In this document: positions 29,338-39,368 of the stretch, piece by piece
How positions within the stretch are numbered: position 1 is the first letter of the stretch
How the letters are laid out: every line of letters begins with the position of its first letter
DNA from: Kutzneria chonburiensis
GTDB lineage: Bacteria; Actinomycetota; Actinomycetes; Mycobacteriales; Pseudonocardiaceae
Assembly: GCF_028622115.1 (NCBI RefSeq)
Contig: NZ_CP097263.1
Coordinates: forward strand, 9,435,501-9,499,500
Direction of reading: 5' to 3'
DNA: 64,000 bases
Position numbers and translations under genes: made by a program
The notes under the pieces: model-generated
Told to the model about the DNA's origin: nothing
Database searches by the model: none
Seen by the model: the letters and a program-made list of their open reading frames with translations, nothing else

Positions 29338-30092
29338 GTGCTCGATCGACTGCGCCCAGGCGCCACCGACCACACGGCCCAGGTACGCAAACGCCTGACC
29401 GAGGTGTTCGGCGACGCCGTGCCCGAACCGCAGGACGCGCCCGACAGTGACACGGCCGCAGGGCGGGCGGGTCCGTTGGTCGAGCGCTGGTTGCCCGGAG
29501 GCGCCCGGGTCCGCCGACCCCGAACGGCGGTACTCGCCCTCGCCGGCGCGGCGCTGATCGCCGCGTTGGCCGCTGCCCTGGGCATGTGGCTGAGCCGGCC
29601 CGTGCTGGAACAGCCACCGCACCTGCCCGCCCCCGCGACCCCAACCGCCGCGCACAGCGCGGGGTGGGCAGGCCGGGCCCGTCGCCCGGGCCGTTGGTCG
29701 TCAGCGTCGTCGGCAAGGTCGCCCGGCCAGGACTGGTCACGGTGCCCGACGGCTCCCGGGTCGCCGACGCACTGCGTGCCGCCGGCGGCTCACTGCCCGA
29801 CGCTGACCTGTCCCAACTCAACCTGGCCCGCAAGCTGTCCGACGGCGAACAGGTCGCCGTCGGTGTGCCGCAGCCCCAGGCGGTTCCGGGGCAACCGCCC
29901 GGCAAGGTCAACCTCAACACGGCCACCGAGACCGAGCTGGAGACGCTGCCTGGCGTCGGACCCTCGATGGCGCAACGGATTCTCCAGTGGCGGACCAAGA
30001 ACGGCCGCTTCCAGTCGGTCGACCAGCTCCGCGAGGTCGACGGTATCGGCGCCACCAGATTCGACCACCTGAAGGACTTGGTGCAGACATGA
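29338..30092 (+). pseudogene. comEA: ComEA-like DNA-binding competence protein, frameshifted
   Basis: ComEA binds incoming DNA outside the membrane and hands it to ComEC. The first part (GTG at 29338) encodes a cytosolic stretch and one membrane helix (AVLALAGAALIAALAAALGM, residues about 63-82). The second part, in another frame from about 29680, has the SLBB-type domain (PLVVSVVGKVARPGLVTV) and two helix-hairpin-helix motifs (GKVNLNTATETELETLPGVG and REVDGIGATRFDHLKDL). A net loss of one base between about 29625 and 29690, in a C- and G-rich linker, joins them. TAGCGT (29325-29330) is a likely -10. Confidence 0.82.
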
Positions 30093-30277
30093 CCACTACT
30101 CGGATCTTCCGTCGACACGCCGCGGTGTTCGCCCTGCCGGTCGCTCTCCTGTGCGGGCACCAGTTCTGGTGGTCGCTCGTCGTCGCCGTGGTGGCGCTCG
30201 GGATCGAGCTCGTCCGGTTCCTCCGATCGCCACTGTTCATGCGGATCCGGATCGAGCCGGCGGTCCGCGATGACTGA
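30089..30277 (+). CDS. Small membrane protein between comEA and comEC
   Basis: A 62-residue protein with two hydrophobic segments (about 10-22 and 25-43) and basic flanks. The ATG overlaps the comEA stop (ATGA) and its 3' end overlaps the comEC start by 8 bases, so it is translated within the com operon. No family is recognised; it may be an accessory protein of the DNA uptake channel. Confidence 0.65.
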   Translation: MTTTRIFRRHAAVFALPVALLCGHQFWWSLVVAVVALGIELVRFLRSPLFMRIRIEPAVRDD

Positions 30278-32566
30278 CACCCGGATGGTGCCGGTCGCCC
30301 TGGTGGTGTGGGCGGTCGCCACGGTTGGCCTGGCGTGGGGCTGGCAGTTCAGCTGGCTACTCGGCTTTCTCGCTGCGGGCACGGCCTTGCTGGTGGCCTT
30401 CCGGTCGCTGCGCTGGCGTCCGCAGGCGGTGCTCGTGATCACCCTCGGCGCGTTGGCAACCTGTTGGATCGCAACGGTGATTCATGCATCGGCGACGAAT
30501 CCGCTGCGGCAGGACGCGGAGCGGGGCACCGTCGTCACGCTGCGGGTCGAGGTGTCGGAGCGGCCGAAACCCCTTCGTACGCAAGGATTCGGCAGCCGGC
30601 AGGGCGGCGCGGACCGCGTCCTGGTCCCGGCCGGCGATGTCATGGTGCTGGCGCAGGCCGGCGACTGGGCCAACCTGCTGCCGGGCCAGTGGCTCACCGT
30701 CACCGGCCGGGCCGCCCCATCCCGCGGCGGCGACCTCACTGTCGCGGTCGTGCAGGCCAGGGGATCGCCGGCCGACGTGTCGCCGGCTCCGCCTTGGCAG
30801 AAGGTCGCGGCCGCACTGCGAAACGGACTGCGGCGAGCATCGGAGGTGTTGCCGGACGAGCAGGCGGGCCTGGTGCCTGGGCTGGTCGTCGGTGACACGG
30901 CGAACCTGTCGCCGCGGGTGTCCGACGAGTTCCGGGTGGCCGGCATGACCCACCTGCTCGCGGTCAGCGGGGCCAACCTGGCGATCGTCGCCGGTGCTGC
31001 ACTGTTCGCGATCCGGTTGCTGGGACTGGGCCCGCGGATTGCCGGCGCGGGCGCCGGCCTGGCGGTGATCGGATTCGTCATCCTCGCCGGTCCGGAGCCG
31101 AGCGTGTTGCGGGCGGCGATGATGGGCGGCCTGGCGCTGTTGGCTTTGGTGCTGGGCCGGGAGAGATCGCTGCTGCCGGCGTTGGCCTGGTCGGTGGTGG
31201 TGCTGGTGCCGATCGACCCGGCGCTCGGCCTCAGCGCCGGATTCGCGCTCTCCGTGCTCGCGACCGGGGCCCTGGTACTGGTCGCGCCGCGATGGGCGGC
31301 GTGGCTGCGTGACCGGGGCGTGCCGCCCGGCATCGCCGAGGCCATTGCCGCGCCGCTGGCCGCCCACCTGGTGACCGCACCCGTGATCGCCGGCCTGTCC
31401 GGCGAGGTGAGCGTGGTCGCGGTGATCGCCAACCTGGTGGCCGAACCAGTGGTCGCGCCCGTGACGGTCATCGGGGTGCTCGCCACGGTGGTGACGCCGA
31501 TGAACCAGTGGCTGGGCGAGTTGCTGGCCCGCTTGACCAGCCCGGAGGCGTGGTGGCTCATCCACGTCGCCCGCTACACCTCGTCGATGCCGCTGGCGTC
31601 GGTGCGTTGGCCGAGCGGCTTGCTCGGGACGGTGCTGTTGGCCGCCTTGCTGGGCGTGGGTTGGGCCGTGGTGCGGTCGCGGCGGCTGCGCGTGGTGGCG
31701 GCCGTGATCGCGGCCGGTGCGGTGCTGGTGTTGATGCCGGCGCGGCTCACCGGTTCCGGTTGGCCGCCGACAGGGTGGGCGATGGTGAGTTGCGATGTAG
31801 GCCAGGGCGACGCGCATGTGGTGGCGACGTCCGAGCCGGGACGGGTGGTGCTCATCGACACCGGGCCGGACCTCAGCTCGATCGTCGGCTGCCTGCACCG
31901 GCTCGGCGTGGTCAGCATTCCGTTGGTGGTGCTCAGCCACCTGCACGCGGACCACGTCGGTGGCTTGTCGTCGGTGCTCAGCGACTATCCGGTCGGTGCC
32001 GTCGGCGTCGGGCCACTGCACGAACCGGCCTGGGCCTGGGACCAGGTCCGCCGGCTGGCCTCGGCCGCGGGCGTGAAGGTGGTGGACATCGTTGCCGGAC
32101 AACGAATCGAGTTACCAGGAATGGCCATGACCGTGATCGCGCCGCAGGCCGTGCCGAGCCATCTCGGCCCCGACGCCGAGGGCACACCCGTCAACGACGC
32201 CTCGCTCGTCCTGCGCGCCGACACCCCGGCCGGCCGGATCCTGCTGACCGGCGACATCGAGCTGGAAGGGCAGGCCAACCTGTTGGCCAGCAACGAGGAT
32301 CTGTCCGCCGACGTGCTCAAGGTGCCCCACCACGGCAGCCGCTACTCGCTGCCCCGCTTCCTGGAACGCGTGCATCCCCGGGTCGCCCTGGTCAGCGTCG
32401 GCGCCGGAAACCCTTTGGGCACCCCAGTTCACTCATTCTGGACGCACTGCGACGGGAGGGAGCAACGGTCCTGCGCACCGATGAGGATGGTGACATGGCC
32501 GTCGTCGCCAGCCGAGACGGTCCGCTCATCGCCCGCCGCGGCTCGGAGCGGGTCGTGCGCCGATAG
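30270..32566 (+). pseudogene. comEC: ComEC-like DNA uptake channel, C terminus frameshifted
   Basis: ComEC forms the channel for single-stranded DNA. The first 480 residues hold about nine membrane spans and the Competence domain (GLVPGLVVGDTANLSP, MTHLLAVSGANLAIV). A metallo-beta-lactamase-like domain follows, with CDVGQGDAH and LSHLHADHVGG. The frame breaks at 32413-32414 in GNP: the next base would restore FGHPSSLILDALRREGA and the natural end VVRR at 32566. Without correction an unrelated tail runs on to about 32684. About 765 residues when corrected. A single-base sequencing error is plausible. Confidence 0.87.
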
Positions 32567-32586
32567 CGTCGGCCGGCCGGCGGTTT

Positions 32587-33393
32587 CTAGAGCCGCCCGC
32601 CGGAGGCGCTGTCGCCGGACAGCCGCTGGGCCAGGTACACCGGCACCGTGGAGGCCAGGATCAGGACTGCCGCCACGACGTTGACGATCGGCGCCTGGTT
32701 GGGCCGGAACAGGTTGTCGTAGATCCAGATCGGCACCGTCTCCATGCCCGCGCCGAGGGTGAACGTGGTGACGATGATCTCGTCGAAGGAGAGGGCGAAG
32801 GCCAGCAGTCCGCCGGCCAGCAGGGCCGAACGCAGCATCGGGAACGTGACGAGCCGGAAGGTGCTGATGCCGTCGGCGCCGAGATCCATCGACGCCTCCT
32901 CGAGGTTGTTGCCCATGCGCCGCAGGCGGGCCACGACGTTGTTGAACACCACGACGATGCAGAACGTCGCGTGGGCCACGATCGCCGTGAACAGGCCCAG
33001 GTTGATGCCGAGGATGGTGCGGAAGGCGTTGTTCAGCGCGATACCGGTGACGATGCCGGGCAGCGCGATCGGCAGCACGATCAGCAACGAGATCGGGTTG
33101 CGGCCGATGAACTTGTAGCGCTGCAAGGCAAACGCAGCCATCGTGCCGAGCACCAGCGCGATCGCCGTCGCCGCCACCCCCGCCTCCACGCTCGTCCGCA
33201 GCGCCGCCAGCGCCCCGTCGTTGCCGGCCGCCCGGCTCCACCACTCCAGCGTGAAGCCCGCCGGCGGCCAGCCGAACGTCGGATCCGCGTTGAAGGAGTT
33301 GAGCAACACCACCAGCAGCGGGAAGTAGACCACCGCGAGGCCCAGCGCGAGCGCGCCCAGCAGCACCCGCCGGGTGGTTCGGGAGAAGGTCAT
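32587..33393 (-). CDS. potC: Polyamine ABC transporter permease, PotC-like
   Basis: A 268-residue permease with six membrane spans and the EAA-type loop EEASMDLGADGISTFRLVTF (about 175-195) that contacts the ATPase. Neighbouring PotA-, PotD- and PotB-like genes and an aminobutyraldehyde dehydrogenase suggest putrescine/spermidine import. ATG at 33393 is preceded by AGGAGG; the upstream in-frame GTG has no ribosome binding site. Last gene of the operon. Confidence 0.9.
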   Translation of the reverse strand: MTFSRTTRRVLLGALALGLAVVYFPLLVVLLNSFNADPTFGWPPAGFTLEWWSRAAGNDGALAALRTSVEAGVAATAIALVLGTMAAFALQRYKFIGRNPISLLIVLPIALPGIVTGIALNNAFRTILGINLGLFTAIVAHATFCIVVVFNNVVARLRRMGNNLEEASMDLGADGISTFRLVTFPMLRSALLAGGLLAFALSFDEIIVTTFTLGAGMETVPIWIYDNLFRPNQAPIVNVVAAVLILASTVPVYLAQRLSGDSASGGRL

Positions 33394-33444
33394 GTCCGAG
33401 CCTCCTGTGGGTTGCCTGGCACGGCCTGATTCGTTCGACACCAA

Positions 33445-33500
33445 GGGAAACGGGAGAGGGAGGGGAGAGGGAGGGGTGGGGGAGGGGGCGGGGGCGGGGG
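33445..33500. repeat. G-run tract between potB and potC
   Basis: About 56 bases almost free of pyrimidines on the plus strand, with eight or more runs of three to five G. It could form G-quadruplexes in the plus strand, which is the template for the minus-strand operon; the transcript here is a C-rich tract. Confidence 0.7.
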
Positions 33501-33571
33501 AGCCAGAGAGATCGATGCGCCACGGCTGCTGGACCGGGGTGGTGGTCGGCGCCTCGGGCGTTCGGCCGGGC

Positions 33572-34474
33572 TCAAAGAGTGTCGAGTGCGCCGGTTCGGC
33601 GGACGGCGGCGAGGTACAGCAGCATGATCACCACCGGCACGGTGGCGACGGTGGCGGCGAAGGGGAGGTTGTTGGCGGCGCCGATGTTGTCGTAGACGAC
33701 GTTGCCGAGCAGCTGGCTGGTGCCGCCGACGATCTTGACGGCGATGTAGTCGCCCAGCGACAGCGAGAACGTGAAGATGGAGCCGGCGATGACGGCCGGC
33801 ATGGCGAGCGGGAGCACGACGGAGAAGAACGTGCGTACGGAGCGGGCGCCGAGGTCGCCGGAGGCGTCGACGAGGGAGTCGGGCAGGCGGTCGAGGCCGG
33901 CGTAGATCGGGAGGATCATGTAGGGCAGCCACAGATAGGACAGCGTGATCACGGTGGCGGTCAGGCCGTAGCCGGGGCCGTCGAGGCCGACGGGGGCGAG
34001 CAGCCAGTGCAGCACGCCGTTGCCGGACAGCATGGACCGCCAGGCGTAGGCCTTGACCAGGTAGCTGGCCCACAGCGGGGTCATCACGGCGATCACCAGC
34101 AGCCGCTGGGTCCGCCGGGAGGTGAACTTGGCCATGGCGAAGGCCATCGGGAACGCGATCACGGCGTCGATGACGGTGACGAGCACGGCGACGCCGACGG
34201 TGCGAACGGTGATGGTGCGGTAGACGGCATCCCGGGCGAGGGTGGCGAAGTTGTCCAGGGACCAGCTGACCACCACCCGCCCGGTGAACACGTCGGTGCT
34301 CCAGAACGCGGTCACGAACAACGCCGCCAGTGCGCCGAGGTAGGCCAGACCGAGCCAGATCAACGGCCCGGACAGCAGCAGGCTCAGCCGCACCCGAGGC
34401 CGGTGGTGCAGGGACGCCGAGAGTCGGCGGCGGGGTGAGGCGCCGGGCGGCGCGTTCGTGATCGCGGTGGTCAC
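33572..34474 (-). CDS. potB: Polyamine ABC transporter permease, PotB-like
   Basis: A 300-residue permease with six predicted spans and the coupling loop DASGDLGARSVRTFFSVVLP near residue 205. The GTG start is only 4 bases after the potD stop, with AAGGG inside the potD end as a ribosome binding site, so it is translationally coupled. It is separated from potC by about 178 bases that contain the G-run tract, unlike the otherwise tight spacing. Confidence 0.9.
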   Translation of the reverse strand: MTTAITNAPPGASPRRRLSASLHHRPRVRLSLLLSGPLIWLGLAYLGALAALFVTAFWSTDVFTGRVVVSWSLDNFATLARDAVYRTITVRTVGVAVLVTVIDAVIAFPMAFAMAKFTSRRTQRLLVIAVMTPLWASYLVKAYAWRSMLSGNGVLHWLLAPVGLDGPGYGLTATVITLSYLWLPYMILPIYAGLDRLPDSLVDASGDLGARSVRTFFSVVLPLAMPAVIAGSIFTFSLSLGDYIAVKIVGGTSQLLGNVVYDNIGAANNLPFAATVATVPVVIMLLYLAAVRRTGALDTL

Positions 34475-34478
34475 CGGG

Positions 34479-35675
34479 TCAACCCTTGATCTCGGTCCAC
34501 GCCTGGGTCCACGCGCCGTAGTCCTCGCACTTGACGTCGGTGCGTCCGTCGAGGCACTGCGAGATCGGCGTGGTCCAGTAGGCGATCTTGGCCGCGTAGG
34601 CGGAGTCGCCGGCGTGGTAGGTGTCGCAGTGCTTGGCGTCGGTGGTCTGGGCGCACGCCTTGGCGTTGGCCGGGGCCTCGCCGAAGTACTCGGCGACCTG
34701 GGCGTTGACCTTGGGGCTGATGATGTAGTTCATCCACAGGTAGGCGCAGTTCTTGTGCTGCGACTTGGTGGCCACCATCCACGTGTCCGACCAGCCGGTG
34801 GCGCCCTCGGCCGGCACGGTCGACTCCACCGGCACGTTGCCGGCCTTGGTGACGTTGACCGTCACCTGCCACGCGGTGCCGAGCACGGCGTCGCCACTGG
34901 TGAGCGCCTGGCTCTCCTTGAGATAGTCCGACCAATATTCGCTGACCAGGGGCCGCTGCTTCTTGAGCAGGTCGACGGCGGCCTTGAACTGGGTGCTGTC
35001 CAGCGCGTAGGGGTTCTTGATGCCCAGGTCGGGCTGGTGGGCCTTGAGGTAGAGGGCGGCGTCGGCGATGTAGATCGGCGAGTCGTAGGCGGTGATCTTG
35101 CCTTTGTACTTGGAGTTCGGGTCGAACAGCGTGGACCACGACGTGGGTGCGGGGCTGACCTTGTCGGAGCGCCACGTGAGCAGGTTCGCGCCCCAGCCGT
35201 GGGGGATGCCGTAGGCGACGCCGCCGACGCTGTTCCACGACTGGTTCTTGAGGAAGCCGAACACGTCGGCGTAGTTGGGCACGAGCGAGGTGTTGACCGG
35301 CTCGATGTCGCCGGAGGCGATCAGGCGCAGCGAGGCGTCGCCGGAGGCGGAGACGACGTCGTACTGGCCGGTCTTCATCAGGCTGATGGCCTCGTCGGAG
35401 GTGCCGAACGGCTTGACGTTGACCTTGCAGCCGCTCTCCTGCTCGAACGGCGTGACCCAGTTGACCTTGGGGTCGTTGGCGCCGTTCTCCGCGTAGCCGG
35501 GCCACGCCAGCACGGACAGCTGGCCCTCGCCCGGGCCGAGCTTGCCGAGCGCGGGTAGCGACGGCGGGGTGAAGGCGGTGCCGCCGGTGGCCGTCGTGTT
35601 GCTGCTGGTGGTGCCGCACGCGGTGAGCACGAGGCCCGCCGCGAGCAGACCGGCCAGCAGCGCCGTGTTCTTCAT
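34479..35675 (-). CDS. potD: Polyamine-binding lipoprotein, PotD-like
   Basis: A 398-residue substrate-binding protein. The lipobox LTACG puts the lipid-modified Cys at position 20. The mature protein starts after a Ser/Thr linker and has LSVLAWPGY, VNVKPFGTSDEAISLMKTGQ and YLWMNYIISPKVNAQVAEYF, typical of PotD/PotF proteins. It delivers the substrate to PotBC. Ten bases follow the potA stop before its ATG region; AAAGG precedes the ATG. Confidence 0.92.
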   Translation of the reverse strand: MKNTALLAGLLAAGLVLTACGTTSSNTTATGGTAFTPPSLPALGKLGPGEGQLSVLAWPGYAENGANDPKVNWVTPFEQESGCKVNVKPFGTSDEAISLMKTGQYDVVSASGDASLRLIASGDIEPVNTSLVPNYADVFGFLKNQSWNSVGGVAYGIPHGWGANLLTWRSDKVSPAPTSWSTLFDPNSKYKGKITAYDSPIYIADAALYLKAHQPDLGIKNPYALDSTQFKAAVDLLKKQRPLVSEYWSDYLKESQALTSGDAVLGTAWQVTVNVTKAGNVPVESTVPAEGATGWSDTWMVATKSQHKNCAYLWMNYIISPKVNAQVAEYFGEAPANAKACAQTTDAKHCDTYHAGDSAYAAKIAYWTTPISQCLDGRTDVKCEDYGAWTQAWTEIKG

Positions 35676-35685
35676 GATCGACCTT

Positions 35686-36762
35686 TCACTCGGTGCCGGT
35701 GACCGGGAAGTTGTGCTCGTGCCGCCAGGTCAGTCGGACCCGGCCGTCGCTGAAGCCGGGCACGCCGTCGGTGTTCTGCCGCACCACGGACAGCCGGCCG
35801 CCGGCGTCGAGGGCGACCTCGAAGCGCATGGTCGCGCCGGCGTACACCACGTCGGTGACCGTGCCGGTCGCCACGGTCTCGCCGGGACCGGCCGGGCGGG
35901 CCAGGTCGCCGTCGATGCGGATCTTCTCGGGGCGGATGCTGAACAGCCCGGCCATGCCGATCACCGTCTCCGCCGCGCGCCCGCCGAGCAGGTTGGAGGT
36001 GCCGACGAAACCGGCGACGAACGCCGTCGCCGGCCGCTCGTAGACCTCCTGCGGGGTGCCGACCTGCTCGATCCGGCCGGCGTTGAACACCGCGATCCGG
36101 TCGCTCATGGTCAGGGCCTCGTCCTGGTCGTGGGTGACGAACACGAAGGTGATGTCGACATCTCGCTGTAGCTGCTTGAGCTCGCTCTGCATTTCGTGAC
36201 GAAGTTTCAGGTCGAGTGCGCCGAGTGGTTCGTCGAGCAGCAGCACCTTGGGCCGGTTGACCAGGGCCCGGGCCAGTGCGACGCGTTGGCGCTGGCCACC
36301 GGACAGTTGGGACGGTCGTCGGCGGCCGTAGTCGTCGAGACGCACGGAGTGCAGCGCCTCGGCGGCCCGGCGGCGTCGTTCGTCCTTGGGCACGCCCTTG
36401 ACCCGGAGTCCGTATTCGACGTTCTTGGTGACGTTCATGTGCGGGAACAGGGCGTAGTCCTGGAAGACGGTGTTCACGTCGCGGTCGAACGGGGCCAGCC
36501 GGCTGACGTCCCGGCCGCCGAGTTCGATCACGCCGTCGGTGGGCTGCTCGAAGCCGGCAATCATCCGCAGCACCGTCGTCTTGCCGGAACCGGACGGTCC
36601 GAGCATGGCGAAGAATTCACCCGGTCGGATGTCGAGGTCGACGCCGTCGACCGCGGTGACGGGCCCGAAGTCCTTGCGCAGGCCGCGAAGCCGGACCGCG
36701 GGCACGGCGGTGGCGGCCGGCGCGGGACCGCCGAGCGCGACGTCGGGGGCTTGGTGGGGCAT
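35686..36762 (-). CDS. potA: Polyamine ABC transporter ATPase, PotA-like
   Basis: A 358-residue ATPase. Walker [11 protein letters not shown] loop [10 protein letters not shown], signature [15 protein letters not shown], Walker [13 protein letters not shown] and H loop [10 protein letters not shown] are all present, followed by a TOBE domain (about 270-350). The first 20 residues are an Ala/Pro-rich extension. GGAGG lies 6 bases before the ATG. It directly follows the aldehyde dehydrogenase gene and is followed by the binding protein gene. Confidence 0.93.
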   Translation of the reverse strand: MPHQAPDVALGGPAPAATAVPAVRLRGLRKDFGPVTAVDGVDLDIRPGEFFAMLGPSGSGKTTVLRMIAGFEQPTDGVIELGGRDVSRLAPFDRDVNTVFQDYALFPHMNVTKNVEYGLRVKGVPKDERRRRAAEALHSVRLDDYGRRRPSQLSGGQRQRVALARALVNRPKVLLLDEPLGALDLKLRHEMQSELKQLQRDVDITFVFVTHDQDEALTMSDRIAVFNAGRIEQVGTPQEVYERPATAFVAGFVGTSNLLGGRAAETVIGMAGLFSIRPEKIRIDGDLARPAGPGETVATGTVTDVVYAGATMRFEVALDAGGRLSVVRQNTDGVPGFSDGRVRLTWRHEHNFPVTGTE

Positions 36763-36811
36763 CGCTGGCCTCCGCTGTTCTCCGGGACCGATGACCTGCT
36801 GGCGAAACGAC

Positions 36812-38233
36812 CTAGAGGGCGCTCATCACGTGCTTGACGCGGGTGTAGTCCTCCAGCCCGTACAGCGAGAGATCCTTGCCGTAGCCGGATTTCTTGAAGC
36901 CGCCGTGGGGCATCTCGGCGACGAGCGGGATGTGCGTGTTGATCCACACGCAGCCGAAGTCGAGTCGGCCGGCCATGCGCATCGCCCGTTGGTGGTCGGT
37001 CGTCCACACCGACGACGCCAGCCCGTAGGGCACGCCGTTGGCCGCGCCGAGGGCCTCGGCCTCGTCGGCGAAGCGCTGCACGGTGATCACCGGCCCGAAC
37101 ACCTCGTGCTGGCTGATCTCGTCCTGCTGCCGCACGCCGGAAACCACTGTGGCGCCGAAGAAGTAACCCTTGTCGCCGAGTCTGCTGCCACCACTGTGGA
37201 CGGTCGCGTGGGCCGGCAGCCGGTCGATGAAACCGGCGACGCGGTCGAGCTGATCGGCACTGTTGAGCGGACCGTAGTCGGCTGACGTGTCGTCGGGACC
37301 GCCGGTTCTGGTCGCCAGGGCCCGGGTGGTGAGGGCGGCGACGAAGTTGTCGTGCACCCCGTCGGCGACGAGAACCCGGGTGGCGGCGGTGCAGTCCTGC
37401 CCGGCGTTGAAGTAGCCGGCCATCGCGATGGTTTCGGCGGCGGCTTCGATGTCGGCGTCGGCGAACACGATGACCGGCGCCTTGCCGCCCAGCTCCAGGT
37501 GCACGCGTTTGACGTCGGCTGCCGCCGCGCTCGCGACCTCGGTGCCGGCACGGACCGACCCGGTGATCGACACCATCGCCGGGATCTCGTGGCCGACCAG
37601 TGCTCGGCCGGTGTCCCGGTCGCCGCAGACCACGTTGAACACACCCGGCGGCAGATGCTCCGCGGCGATCTCGGCCAGCAGCAAGGTGGACGCCGGCGTG
37701 GTGTCCGACGGCTTCAGCACCACCGTGTTGCCCGCGGCCAGGGCCGGCGCGATCTTCCAGACGGCCATCATCAGCGGGTAGTTCCACGGCGTCACCTGCG
37801 CGCACACCCCGATCGGCTCGCGCCGCACGAAGGACGTGTGGCCGGCCATGTACTCCCCGGCCGACTTTCCCTCGAGTACCCGGGCCGCGCCGGCGAAGAA
37901 GCGCAGTTGGTCCACCACCACCGGCAATTCCTCGGATGCCGTGAGCGCCAACGGTTTCCCGGTGTTCTCGCACTCAACCCGGACCAGTTCGCCGGACCGT
38001 TCCTCGACCGCGTCGGCGATCTTCAACAACGCCAGCTGCCGTTGTGCCGGCGTGGTGTCCCGCCAGGACTCGAAGGCCGCTTGCGCCGCGTGCAGGGCCC
38101 CGTCGACGTCCACCTTGCCGGCCACCGGGGCCGTGCAGTACGGCTGTCCGGTCGCCGGGTCGATCACGTCCGCGCGTTGTCCGGAGGCGGAGTCGACCTG
38201 GGCCCCGTCGATGAAGTGGTGCAGCTGTCGCAT
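36812..38233 (-). CDS. NAD-dependent gamma-aminobutyraldehyde dehydrogenase
   Basis: A 473-residue aldehyde dehydrogenase (PatD/YdcW-like). N151 in TPWNYP, E247 in HLELGGKAP and the nucleophile C281 in [12 protein letters not shown] form the active site. With the polyamine importer downstream it should oxidise 4-aminobutyraldehyde, from putrescine, to GABA; no transaminase is in the window. ATG at 38233 gives the normal N terminus HHFIDG; a longer reading to 38302 would run through the operator palindrome. It heads the pot operon. Confidence 0.88.
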   Translation of the reverse strand: MRQLHHFIDGAQVDSASGQRADVIDPATGQPYCTAPVAGKVDVDGALHAAQAAFESWRDTTPAQRQLALLKIADAVEERSGELVRVECENTGKPLALTASEELPVVVDQLRFFAGAARVLEGKSAGEYMAGHTSFVRREPIGVCAQVTPWNYPLMMAVWKIAPALAAGNTVVLKPSDTTPASTLLLAEIAAEHLPPGVFNVVCGDRDTGRALVGHEIPAMVSITGSVRAGTEVASAAAADVKRVHLELGGKAPVIVFADADIEAAAETIAMAGYFNAGQDCTAATRVLVADGVHDNFVAALTTRALATRTGGPDDTSADYGPLNSADQLDRVAGFIDRLPAHATVHSGGSRLGDKGYFFGATVVSGVRQQDEISQHEVFGPVITVQRFADEAEALGAANGVPYGLASSVWTTDHQRAMRMAGRLDFGCVWINTHIPLVAEMPHGGFKKSGYGKDLSLYGLEDYTRVKHVMSAL

Positions 38234-38281
38234 GGCGACTCCCTGCGGTCCCGGGGTGGCGGAGGAGCGGGATGGGGTTAA

Positions 38282-38305
38282 ACATATGAGTCCATATGTC
38301 ATATG
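38282..38305. promoter_or_regulatory. CATATG operator cluster between the pot operon and its regulator
   Basis: ACATATG (38282-38288) and CATATGT (38293-38299) form a palindrome with an AGTC spacer, and a third CATATG follows at once (38300-38305). The palindrome lies 49 bases upstream of the dehydrogenase start, in the divergent promoter region, and is the best candidate site for the GntR/FadR protein encoded next to it. Confidence 0.65.
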
Positions 38306-38367
38306 GCAAGACTGTGGAGGAGGATTGGGGTCGAGAGTCCTCGGTGGTGAGAAGGGTGAGGGTTGGC

Positions 38368-39339
38368 ATGGGGCAGGCGAGGTCGCACGTGTTTGCGCCG
38401 CTGGGCGACCTCGGGCGGGCCGAGGCGGTGACGACGCGGCTGACCGACGCGATCTCGATGGGGTTGTTGGCCGACGGGGAGCAGTTGCCGAGCGAGGCGG
38501 AGTTGGCCGGGCAGTTCGGGGTGGCCACGGTGACGGTCCGGGAAGCGCTGGTGGCGCTGAGACAGCTGGGCCTGGTGGCCACCAGACGGGGACGAGGGGG
38601 CGGCAGCTTCGTGATCGCGCCGGAGGAGGGGGCGCCGACGTCGTGGCGGCAGCGGCTGCGGGCGGTGTCGCTGAGCGAGTTGCGCGACATCGGCGACCAC
38701 TACCTGGCAGTAGCGGGGGCGGCGGCCCGGCTGGCGGCGGAGCGAAGCTCGCCGGAGGACGTGGAGCGGCTGCGGCTGGCGACGGAAGACCTGCGCCGAG
38801 CGAGCGATGGACAAGCCCGCGGGGCGGACGGTGAGGCCAGCGTGGCGGAGGGGCTGGCGGCGCGCGGAGGGGGAGAAGGGCTGGCGGCGCGTGGCGGGGG
38901 TGAGGGCCTGGGCTCGGTGGCGGGTGGCGAGGCTGGTGGGGAGGGCGGAGCGCGGCGGGGGCTGGAACGGGGGGTGTTTGGTGGGGGAGGGGGCGCGACG
39001 CGGGAGCGGGCGGCGGACGGCGAGGCCGGTGGGGTGGCGGAGCGGGGCTGGAGTCGGTGGGGGGAGCAGGCGGCGGCGAGGGCGGAGCGGCAGTTTCACC
39101 TGGAAGTGGCGGCGGCGGCGCAGTCGGCGCGGCTGACGCATGAAGAGGTGCAGCTCCAAGGGGAGAGGGGCGGGCTGCTGTGGCTGCCGCCGAGTCCCAA
39201 CGCCTACGCGGAGCATCGGGCGATCACGGAGGCGATCGCGCTGCAGGACGGGGAGCTGGCCCGCAAGCTCACCGAGGAGCACATCCTCGAAGCGGTGGAC
39301 CGGCTCGTGGACATGCACCTGGCCCTGCTGGAATCCTGA
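38368..39339 (+). CDS. FadR-type GntR regulator with a Gly-rich insertion
   Basis: About 323 residues. The winged HTH spans residues about 20-85 (RLTDAISMGLLADGEQLPSE, FGVATVTVREALVALRQLGL). The helical FCD ligand domain is interrupted by some 85 residues of Gly/Ala/Arg/Glu (about 146-238), including a perfect repeat of GLAARGGGE. It then resumes with AERQFHLEVAAAAQSARLT and EHRAITEAIALQDGELARKL. It probably controls the divergent polyamine operon through the CATATG palindrome. The start is uncertain: ATG 38368 is preferred, GTG 38344 and ATG 38296 (inside the operator) are alternatives. Confidence 0.82.
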   Translation: MGQARSHVFAPLGDLGRAEAVTTRLTDAISMGLLADGEQLPSEAELAGQFGVATVTVREALVALRQLGLVATRRGRGGGSFVIAPEEGAPTSWRQRLRAVSLSELRDIGDHYLAVAGAAARLAAERSSPEDVERLRLATEDLRRASDGQARGADGEASVAEGLAARGGGEGLAARGGGEGLGSVAGGEAGGEGGARRGLERGVFGGGGGATRERAADGEAGGVAERGWSRWGEQAAARAERQFHLEVAAAAQSARLTHEEVQLQGERGGLLWLPPSPNAYAEHRAITEAIALQDGELARKLTEEHILEAVDRLVDMHLALLES

Positions 39340-39368
39340 CCGTTACCCGTACAGCCGAGGTGAGCGTC

